In this document: positions 7,663-14,305 of the stretch, piece by piece
How the letters are laid out: every line of letters begins with the position of its first letter
Numbering within the stretch: position 1 is the stretch's first letter
Assembly: GCA_026391715.1 (NCBI GenBank)
Contig: JAPLDO010000246.1
Coordinates: forward strand, 1-37,250
Origin: Bacteroidota bacterium
Lineage (GTDB): Bacteria > Bacteroidota > Bacteroidia > Bacteroidales > FEN-979
Reading direction: 5' to 3'
DNA: 37,250 bases
The notes under the pieces: generated by a model
What the model was told of the DNA's origin: nothing
The model's input: only the letters and a program-made list of their open reading frames with translations
The model's database searches: none
Translations under genes and position numbers: made by a program

Positions 7663-7755
7663 GGCAGCTAATGTAGAGGCTGCCGCAGTGGGCAGGTGGA
7701 AGTTGAGTAGCAGGATGACCTTTCAGCCCATTGCGGCTGCCGATCATTAGCTGCC
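7663..7755. repeat. Long nested hairpin, ~26 base pairs
   Basis: The outer stem GGCAGCTAATG / CATTAGCTGCC is perfect over 11 bp. The inner stem pairs 7678-7693 (GGCTGCCGCAGTGGGC) with 7726-7741 (GCCCATTGCGGCTGCC) as 14 Watson-Crick pairs, one G-T and one mismatch. The loop is about 32 bases. It is too long for a simple terminator and has no T-run. Likely an RNA domain or a mobile-element palindrome. Confidence 0.65.
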
Positions 7756-7875
7756 GTGGGGATTAGTAGATGGGAAAAACTTACATGCGGCTGTACTATA
7801 AGATCATGTTATGTTAATTAGACCGCTACTCGTCGTACTATGTTTTGGTGAATGTTGATTAGCAGGATCGTGTCC

Positions 7876-7941
7876 GCCACTTTAGTGGCACTTGACGGAG
7901 AGATTATTAGAAGGACGGTTTATGCCGCTTTAGCGGTCCTT
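7876..7941. repeat. Pair of hairpins with TTTA loops
   Basis: GCCAC-TTTA-GTGGC at 7876-7889 and CCGC-TTTA-GCGG at 7925-7936, the second enclosed by AAGGAC (7911-7916) / GTCCTT (7936-7941). The same CTTTAG loop context recurs in the tandem units (GCTCTTTA-GC) and in the element upstream of the ABC transporter gene (ACC-TTTA-GGT at 32191-32200). Confidence 0.55.
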
Positions 7942-8102
7942 GGAAAAGTGCGTATTAGTAGTGGTATCATTCAATGCGATCGCCCGATTAATAGAATTGC
8001 ATTACCGAATAGTCCTTTATAATTTCATCAATCGAATCATATATGCATCTACGGACTCTTATAATGCTCAGATCAAGGCATTTTGGACTGCATATGGGGA
8101 GT

Positions 8103-8129
8103 GTAAGAAATGTGAGTTTCTTACTTTTT
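8103..8129 (+). terminator. Terminator-like hairpin, rightward
   Basis: GTAAGAAA / TTTCTTAC (8 bp, loop TGTGAG) followed by TTTTTA on the + strand. AT-rich and modest. No rightward gene ends here, so if real it would end a transcript coming from the structured non-coding region. Confidence 0.35.
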
Positions 8130-8310
8130 AGGTTAGCGAATATTTATGTGTTGGTAACTAGCCCCTCACCCAATTTCCTTCTTGATTTAGAGTTACGGCT
8201 TAATCAAATTTGCCTTGAAATGGGGTATTTCCTTAGCTTGAAAAATTAAAAAAACCCAATGAAAAGATTGTAATGAAAAACTCAGGAGTAATCCCTATTC
8301 GTAATTTATA

Positions 8311-8754
8311 TCACAAATAGGAATAATAGGCATTGGATTCAATAAAACTGGTGTCGATGTTGCCCCTGTAAGCAAATGCATCCGCCGGATAGTCAACTAC
8401 ATTAATGGTTTTCACCTCGTCAACGGCTGGTACCATGCTGTTTAAATGCTTCAATAAAGCGACAAACCACTTGTAACTGAACTGTAGGTAGTCGATGGGA
8501 ATTTCCTTTCCAAGGGTTATTTTAAGAATTTCCCTATAGCTGGATGCGAAATCAAATTCATGAATGTTATTTGCTGGGTAATTTGAAGCCAACTCGGTGA
8601 TAATCTGGCCGTAAACATCTGTAAATTCCAAAAGCAGACTGGGGCGATCCCCCCCCCTCTCAAATTCTGTATTCAGGAATTTTATATACGCTTTAAACCC
8701 CGGGTCAATTTGCTTCTGACTAAAATCAGAACCTAGATATGCTACACTATCCAT
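8311..8754 (-). CDS. Hypothetical protein, 147 residues
   Basis: An acidic, Tyr/Phe-rich protein beginning MDSVAYLGSDFSQKQIDPGF. I recognise no family and see no signal peptide, membrane segment or catalytic motif. Its codon use is ordinary AT-rich and it has a full start and stop. It reads the same way as the metallophosphoesterase operon, but a 270-bp gap with a weak terminator separates them, so it is probably a separate unit. The N-terminal half (YIKFLNTEFERGG..LLLEFTDVY) and the aromatic C-terminus (SFIESNAYYSYL) suggest a small soluble alpha/beta protein. Function unknown. Confidence 0.6.
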   Translation of the reverse strand: MDSVAYLGSDFSQKQIDPGFKAYIKFLNTEFERGGDRPSLLLEFTDVYGQIITELASNYPANNIHEFDFASSYREILKITLGKEIPIDYLQFSYKWFVALLKHLNSMVPAVDEVKTINVVDYPADAFAYRGNIDTSFIESNAYYSYL

Positions 8755-8967
8755 ATCGTAAATGTAGAATTCAATAATATAAAAGAATCAATTTCCATTT
8801 AAAGTCATCTTGTGAGCCAAATACACTGTCGTGTAAAAAACAATGATTCTTCAGAGAATTGCAATGATACAACAATTTTTACGCTGATGCAAATTTATTT
8901 TTCGAATGTTTAAAAATATTTCCAATATAAAACAACCATAACAATTCTGAAAAAAAAACACCCAGAT

Positions 8968-8993
8968 AATCCGGAAGGATTGCTATTTTTTTT
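8968..8993. terminator. Weak bidirectional terminator-like hairpin
   Basis: A short AATCC-GGAA-GGATT hairpin with a T-run to its right on the + strand and an A-run (T-run on the other strand, 8949-8959) to its left. It lies just beyond the stop of the metallophosphoesterase gene. The stem is only 5 bp. Confidence 0.3.
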
Positions 8994-9025
8994 ACAAAAC
9001 AACTGTGCAAGATGTCATGATTCAA

Positions 9026-10777
9026 TCAATTACATTTAACGGTAATAAATTCAGCATACTTGTCTGCATTGAGGAAATGATAGGTAAACTTCATTTCATG
9101 CAACGTTTTGAATAATGGATCATGTTTCATTAAGTCAAAAAAATGATGTTTAAAAACATTATATTTTGCTTCATTTTTTACAATCTCATCCCCAATGGCT
9201 GCCCTTACACCTGGTTTTTCGAGATCGAAATGAACAGGCAAGATACGAAAAAAATCAAATATGGATACAATCAGGGTAGATTCATGATCAAGCACCTTCA
9301 TATCCACAAGAAGGCCAAATAACTTCAGCATCGCTTTGAACCCTGATTTTTCACGGGTTGAAAAGTCGTATAAGTTCCTTCTGTTAGTTAGAACCACCCT
9401 TATAACATTCATGGCGCTGACATCAGGGTAAGAATAAATCCGATAATCAAGTTGCTTCGTGTCCAGAAGATGATTATACTTTTCATCTAATTCGGACATT
9501 GAAATCAAGTGATTTTTCTGGAAAAATTCGATATGCTTAAACTGATTGCAATTAAATTTCGTAGGAACGATTTCCCATTTGTCAATTTCTTTCGGGCTAC
9601 AATCCTGTTTCCATGGCAGAAAACTGGCAGGCACCCCAGCGGAGCTATCGTTTTTATAACGTATGGCAGGTTTTTCTTTCCAAGAAAAAGCGTAATTTTC
9701 CACAAAATAATTAAATCTGCGGTGGGTTATTTTACCGGCATCTATTTCCAACAATGAAAACCAATTACAGGGAAAATACTCCTTATCTGTTTTTCGTTTT
9801 TCCTCCTGCGATTCAACTGAGCTGTCGAGAAACATGCCTGCCCGCAACATTAAACAATGTTCTCCATGCCTGCTACCCGTTGAAGGAGCTGAGTGTTCAT
9901 GACCTACCAGAAAAAGGCTGGAGTGCCTGAATAGAAACTTGTCCAGGGGAGCATTCAGGTCACCATCATCAGAATGACGCTCGGTCCAATGCAGCCATTC
10001 GGGAGGATGGTGTGCCAAGGAAATAACCAATGGCTTTTTGTCGGCAATGATCCGTTCGACTCGTGCTGCATGCTTGTCGAAGGCATGGAGTGCATAGGTT
10101 TGGTTTCCATATTCACTCAGCAGACCGTCCTTACCCTCAATAACCTGCGAAAGGACATTCCTATAGCCAAATTCCAAAAGCTTAACTTTGAATTCATCCT
10201 GAGCATTTTTACCAGGTATTTGGCCATAAGACAAGTAGGCACTGTTGATTAATAAAAAAAGGCAATTGAAATCTTCGTGGTAGAAAAAACCGGAAAGTCT
10301 TGATTTGTCCATCTGGAAATTATCAGGTTGACTCTTTATTACATCCGGAAACCTGGAAAACCTATAACTGCTGAATACACTGAATATTTTGCTGTATTGC
10401 TCCAGATTTACCTTTTCATGATACTTAAAGAATTCTTTTAAACTTTTTCCTTTCCCTTTTGCCTCAACATACAAACTGGACAACTTTTCCCACTCTACAT
10501 CATGGTTACCCGGAACAAATAAATAAACAGAATTTATACAGACTGCCGTAATCTTAGAGAGCAATGTTTCTTTAAAAGCGACATAATCATCTGGTTCTGA
10601 TGCAGAAAACGCTATATCCCCCGTAAATACCACATGGGTTATTTCCTTTTTTTCATTTTCGTGAGATACTGTTTTAATGAAGTCCGCTATCAACTCAGTG
10701 ACTTTGCCCTCATCGCAGTATATTGCTTTGAAATGGATGTCCGAAAGCCAAAGAATATGCATTTCTTTTTGTGACAT
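9026..10777 (-). CDS. Calcineurin-like metallophosphoesterase with C-terminal extension
   Basis: A 583-residue protein. The first 300 residues hold a complete dinuclear-metal phosphoesterase site: DIH (Asp13, His15), GD (Asp54), GNHD (Asn91, His92), HHPPE (His256/257) and GHEH (His293, His295). Such enzymes hydrolyse phosphodiesters, including nucleic acids and cyclic nucleotides; the substrate here is unknown. Residues 330-583 form an extension I do not recognise (ends AEFITVKCN). The gene starts 3 bp after the stop of a large unrecognised gene and is surely cotranscribed with it. Next to a type III restriction locus, a nuclease or signal-degrading effector in a two-gene defence module is a reasonable inference. 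Confidence 0.85.
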   Translation of the reverse strand: MSQKEMHILWLSDIHFKAIYCDEGKVTELIADFIKTVSHENEKKEITHVVFTGDIAFSASEPDDYVAFKETLLSKITAVCINSVYLFVPGNHDVEWEKLSSLYVEAKGKGKSLKEFFKYHEKVNLEQYSKIFSVFSSYRFSRFPDVIKSQPDNFQMDKSRLSGFFYHEDFNCLFLLINSAYLSYGQIPGKNAQDEFKVKLLEFGYRNVLSQVIEGKDGLLSEYGNQTYALHAFDKHAARVERIIADKKPLVISLAHHPPEWLHWTERHSDDGDLNAPLDKFLFRHSSLFLVGHEHSAPSTGSRHGEHCLMLRAGMFLDSSVESQEEKRKTDKEYFPCNWFSLLEIDAGKITHRRFNYFVENYAFSWKEKPAIRYKNDSSAGVPASFLPWKQDCSPKEIDKWEIVPTKFNCNQFKHIEFFQKNHLISMSELDEKYNHLLDTKQLDYRIYSYPDVSAMNVIRVVLTNRRNLYDFSTREKSGFKAMLKLFGLLVDMKVLDHESTLIVSIFDFFRILPVHFDLEKPGVRAAIGDEIVKNEAKYNVFKHHFFDLMKHDPLFKTLHEMKFTYHFLNADKYAEFITVKCN

Positions 10778-10780
10778 GAT

Positions 10781-12169
10781 TTAATTTTTTGTCTGCTTAT
10801 CAAATTCCTTTTTAAAAATCTGTTTTTTATATACAACGCCAAGATGCCAAAGCGAGTAGAAAACAGCATGTTTGAATTTCATGATCGCCTGGCGGGAAGA
10901 TTCATTCGGAGTGAAAAAATCACCATTGGGATCAATAAAAAGAAAAATATCAGGGTATTGATTTACGAACTCCATGATAATTTCCCCGGTCTGATAATCC
11001 CGTCGGAGTAAATGGATCTCGTGATTCATCTTTTCATAGTACCATGAAAGAATTGTATATGATAAACAATTGAAAAACAAAACCATCATCTCTTCATTTT
11101 CAGACCCAAATGCAAGATGATCTCCAATAAACTCCTTGTTAAAAATCAAACTTTTTCCATCTTCAAGGTAGCTACTAAACCAATAATTAAACATTTCCAT
11201 TGATAATGAAATATTGTCAAGTTTACTCCTGTTCTCATCCCCTTTCTCCAGGTAATTTGAAAATTTATCGGAAATAATACGTTTTGCAAACTTGTCATCG
11301 ATCATTTTAAGTTTGTGCGTATCAACTTTCTGCGCACTCACCATTTCACGCATATGGATAATTTCCATCTTTGTCAGCAGGCCATTTGTCCGTAAACCGG
11401 TCTCCAGATTAACTAAATAACTGGTTGTTTCGTTTGCATACATCTTGACCAATGTTTTTGTCAATTCCTGAAATTTCTCAAGTTTGAGTACGGTTATCAC
11501 CCTTTCTTTCATCTTCAAATAATTCCTTTCCCAATATGAGTACAATTCAGGAATCGGGCATTCAAGATGATCTTCGTTAAAGCAGGTCTCGTCAAAGACC
11601 GCCACAACAAGCAAGATCCGTATCAGTTCATTCACAAAAGGACGTTCCACAATATAACCTAGGGAAGAATATACCGCTGTATGCTGGAGAAAGTGCACCC
11701 ATGACCAGAAAACGTATAGTTTGGTGTTCCCATTGAACGTGTAAAAATATTTAATCACATCAATTTCATAGTAGATCAATTTGAAGTCGTTCATGATTTC
11801 ATCAGCGGGCTCATTCCTCGACCGGAGTATACGGTTATATTCCTCGACAATCTCAATTTTACTTCGGTTGATAATGCTGGCATACGCCTCGTGCTTATCG
11901 ATATCAATGTGGAAGTTATAATTGTTAAGAATTTCCTTCACGATTGTGTTAACCATGAAAGAGGGCTCGAGCAGGTGAAAAACATTATAATTGATCGAAA
12001 TTACGTTGGATACGGTATTTAATTCATTTTGCCGGATTAGCAGTTTCCCGTCCGGTTCAAACAGGGAAGGAGAGATCATCTTGATCAGCACCACCGGCAT
12101 GCCGATCTTGAACGAGTCGGGGACGCTGATCGGATACCGCGGCGCCACCGCGAACATCACCGCGCGCAA
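10781..12169 (-). CDS. C-terminal part of a large unknown protein; 5' end lies in a foreign fragment
   Basis: A 462-residue frame, AT-rich and plausible from about residue 32 on (ISPSLFEPDGKLLIRQNELN...). The first 30 residues, 'MRAVMFAVAPRYPISVPDSFKIG', are read antisense through a GC-rich fragment that encodes part of a PAS domain on the other strand, so the annotated start is not trustworthy. The frame probably continues the upstream gene: both lack a natural junction, read the same way and together would give one protein of about 975 residues. The content is helical and aromatic-rich (FYTFNGNTKLYVFWSWVHFLQ) with no motif I recognise. It ends 3 bp before the metallophosphoesterase. Confidence 0.6.
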   Translation of the reverse strand: MRAVMFAVAPRYPISVPDSFKIGMPVVLIKMISPSLFEPDGKLLIRQNELNTVSNVISINYNVFHLLEPSFMVNTIVKEILNNYNFHIDIDKHEAYASIINRSKIEIVEEYNRILRSRNEPADEIMNDFKLIYYEIDVIKYFYTFNGNTKLYVFWSWVHFLQHTAVYSSLGYIVERPFVNELIRILLVVAVFDETCFNEDHLECPIPELYSYWERNYLKMKERVITVLKLEKFQELTKTLVKMYANETTSYLVNLETGLRTNGLLTKMEIIHMREMVSAQKVDTHKLKMIDDKFAKRIISDKFSNYLEKGDENRSKLDNISLSMEMFNYWFSSYLEDGKSLIFNKEFIGDHLAFGSENEEMMVLFFNCLSYTILSWYYEKMNHEIHLLRRDYQTGEIIMEFVNQYPDIFLFIDPNGDFFTPNESSRQAIMKFKHAVFYSLWHLGVVYKKQIFKKEFDKQTKN

Positions 12170-12220
12170 GCGCGCCGAGACGGTCCTGCGGGCCGGCGAG
12201 GAGCGCTACCGCGGACTCGA
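12075..12220 (+). other. GC-rich foreign fragment encoding part of a PAS/PAC domain (probable chimeric insertion)
   Basis: In an AT-rich neighbourhood this stretch is GC-rich (for example GCGCGCAAGCGCGCCGAGAC). On the + strand it reads ISTTGMPILNESGTLIGYRG, then ATANITARKRAETVLRAGEE, then RYRGLE. That is the classic end of a PAS domain with its PAC motif and the 'ITxRKRAE..LR..EERYR' linker to the next PAS domain of a sensor kinase. No kinase or rest of PAS is present. Edges are estimated to within about 10 bp. A length of about 146 bp (one short read) and the breaking of a gene on the other strand point to misassembly; a real micro-insertion is the alternative. Confidence 0.7.
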
Positions 12221-13857
12221 ATTAATTTTTCTAGCTTATCACTTTTATCTTCAATAAACTTCTTCAGAAAGTTAATAAATGGAATAAAATCAATGAAATA
12301 GATAAAAAGGATACTGTCGGAAATACCTATTTTATAGCTATGGAAGACCTTACGGATCTTTGTTCTTAACTGGCGCGAAAGATTTAATTTTTTCAACGTC
12401 AGGTTGATCTGCTCCTCATCTTGACGGATAAGTTTTTTCAATTCCTGCGTCACGTCACAGATAACAGAATCGCTGACAAGAATCTTTTCATGCGCAGCAG
12501 TCAAAGGAAATGTCGGGGTTGTTTTAATTCGACGGATATGCCTATAAAGTTTGCCGTGTTCGATGTGATGAAACAGGTCGTAATTTGATTTCAGGTTATC
12601 ATGAAAAGGAGATGCTTCCTTCCCATCAACCTTTTTCTGCAATAAATAATCAGTTTTTCCAATTTTGTTCCTGATCGAATCACTAATAAGCCCATCCTGG
12701 ATCAGGCTATCAACAAAACTCGACAAATGCCCCGGTTTCTCCTCAATTTCGACGATCGTTTTAAACTCATCAAAGAGAAAAGCACTGGAACTGTTCCTTT
12801 CTTCAAATGTTTCCAGGGAAAAACCATAATAAGAGTGCGTGTCAACAAAAACATGTGCATTTAGTACATCGCCAGCTGAAAATCCAAAGACAGAACGGTA
12901 CAGGGTATTTTTCAGCACATCTGAATCTAAGGCAGCTGCATCATTTTCAAATAAGTTTTTAAACGATAAATTGCGCAACTCATAAATAATATCGAAAGGC
13001 AGGGAAGGTTTACCCGATAACAATATTAGGGTTAAATCACTCCAATTAAATGAATTAAGCAGAACATGGACACAGTCCCCAATCTTAGGCATCAGCATTT
13101 TCCTGATCTTGGCAATGACAAGGTTTTTAAAATCAGCCCCTGTCCCAATAAGTAGGCCATTGCTTAATTTCAGGTTAGTAATCTGTAAATAGGGCTTTTC
13201 AGAATAAAATGATTCAATCCCATCTGAAATCCATTTTGTTAATTTATAGGTTTCCAGAGGAGACCCAGAAGGCAGCGGGAATGGGACATCAGACTGTGGG
13301 ACAAATGAGGGATTCCCCATTCTGATCAAATCAAAAATAGTCAATTCGTTTAAAAGCGAACCTGTTAAATTATTTCCTTTAGATGACAGTTCCAAATTAA
13401 AACAATCAATTCCCTTTTTAATCAATTTTTCCGCATCCTTTTTGAATGCAGTAATTTTCTGATCCATCAGTGCCGGGAGTTGCAGCTTCAAGAAATAGGC
13501 CTGGAGCCCCTTCTGGATGAGCATCGCATACGGTAACGTATCTAATAGGGAACCGGTTTGAATCTGGTATGAAAAGGTGTTTTTAGGGAATGAAGTACTG
13601 GTAAATACCCGCTGGGCAAATTTGTAATTATCAATCAGGGAAATATATCCGACATTATAATGCCCGAACATGTGGTACCTGTAAGGGTTGAAATAAACAT
13701 TGCTCCGGTGGACTCCGTCAGGATTTAATGTTTTTTGCCTTTCTCTGAAATCACTGTAAATACTGTCAATATGTTCATGGAATTCTTTTTCTTTACCAAT
13801 TGGGTAGGTGGCCAGCGCAATGTGAACGGCCGAGGATTCGAATTTCAGTTCATCCAT
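12157..13857 (-). CDS. N-terminal part of a large unknown protein, upstream partner of the metallophosphoesterase
   Basis: A 566-residue frame beginning MDELKFESSAVHIALATYPIG. Residues 1 to about 546 look native; the last 20 (RVRGSAPRRPAGPSRRACAR) come from the GC-rich fragment and are an artefact of reading through it. The N-terminal region has a distinctive 'NPYRYHMFGHYNVGYISLIDNYKFAQRVF' stretch, and the rest is rich in helices and Leu/Ile. I recognise no domain. Together with the next frame it probably forms one protein of about 975 residues. It is the first gene of the operon and has a good promoter about 150 bases upstream. A sensor or scaffold for the phosphoesterase is a guess from gene order. 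Confidence 0.65.
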   Translation of the reverse strand: MDELKFESSAVHIALATYPIGKEKEFHEHIDSIYSDFRERQKTLNPDGVHRSNVYFNPYRYHMFGHYNVGYISLIDNYKFAQRVFTSTSFPKNTFSYQIQTGSLLDTLPYAMLIQKGLQAYFLKLQLPALMDQKITAFKKDAEKLIKKGIDCFNLELSSKGNNLTGSLLNELTIFDLIRMGNPSFVPQSDVPFPLPSGSPLETYKLTKWISDGIESFYSEKPYLQITNLKLSNGLLIGTGADFKNLVIAKIRKMLMPKIGDCVHVLLNSFNWSDLTLILLSGKPSLPFDIIYELRNLSFKNLFENDAAALDSDVLKNTLYRSVFGFSAGDVLNAHVFVDTHSYYGFSLETFEERNSSSAFLFDEFKTIVEIEEKPGHLSSFVDSLIQDGLISDSIRNKIGKTDYLLQKKVDGKEASPFHDNLKSNYDLFHHIEHGKLYRHIRRIKTTPTFPLTAAHEKILVSDSVICDVTQELKKLIRQDEEQINLTLKKLNLSRQLRTKIRKVFHSYKIGISDSILFIYFIDFIPFINFLKKFIEDKSDKLEKLIRVRGSAPRRPAGPSRRACAR

Positions 13858-14305
13858 TATTTTAATATATCAGTATGCCAAATATTAATGGGCGTATGCA
13901 ACGTCCTGAATAACTATGCAATAAAATACAAATAAACTCACTATCTCCTTTTCAGGACGTAAAAGTTTCGATTAAACTTGATGACAGTCCACTTCCCCTG
14001 CGACACTAACAAAAATAATACATCTCGACATAAAGCCAAATTAAATTGCTTAATTGAATACAAAAAAGTTGCCATTATGATATGTATTATTAATACGAAA
14101 CGGTACAGTTTTACGGAAACGGGAAACCATTCCAATTGATATTACTTCATTTAAAAGAAAAATATTTTCATATTCGTTATGATACAGTATATTATTCGGT
14201 AAAAGTAAAATATTTATAGAAATCAATTTTAAATCAAAGACATTTTTCAGAAAAAAAAAGCAGAAAATTGATGCGAATTATGCTAAATTAGCCAGAACGA
14301 TTGTG
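13858..14305. other. 448-bp AT-rich gap between the unknown operon and the type III Res gene
   Basis: It holds the promoter of the phosphoesterase operon (14010-14040) and otherwise only AT-rich sequence. A 64-residue frame on the - strand (13941-14135) overlaps that promoter and has no recognisable features, so I do not call it. I see no repeat or RNA gene here. Confidence 0.6.
14010..14040 (-). promoter_or_regulatory. Bacteroidetes-type promoter for the unknown-protein / metallophosphoesterase operon
   Basis: Read leftwards, TTTG (14037-14040), a 19-base spacer and TATTTTTG (14010-14017), a full match to TAnnTTTG. It would give a leader of about 145 bases before the ATG at 13857. Confidence 0.5.

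Larger units (their letters stand above)
6402..8310. other. 1.9-kb gene-free, structure-rich region after the terminase
   Basis: No frame here looks coding. The composition alternates between GC-rich (about 6770-7560) and AT-rich (after 7760), and most of it is inverted or tandem repeat, itemised below. The reading frames that stay open in the GC-rich part repeat with spacings of 194 and 192 bp between equivalent motifs, so frame is not kept and selection on protein is unlikely. From about 8000 to 8310 I see only AT-rich sequence and one terminator-like hairpin. Confidence 0.75.

Noticed and set aside
7940-8249. Rightward frames of 63 and 68 residues after the structured region
   Set aside because: They run through the terminator-like hairpin, overlap each other and show no recognisable features.
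11991-12257. Rightward 88-residue frame with PAS-like sequence
   Set aside because: Only the middle 48 residues are PAS-like and GC-rich; the ends are antisense of the leftward gene. Kept as a foreign fragment, not a gene.
13941-14135. 64-residue leftward frame with a hydrophobic N-terminal half
   Set aside because: It spans the predicted promoter of the phosphoesterase operon, lacks a family or good start context and could be a chance frame in AT-rich DNA.
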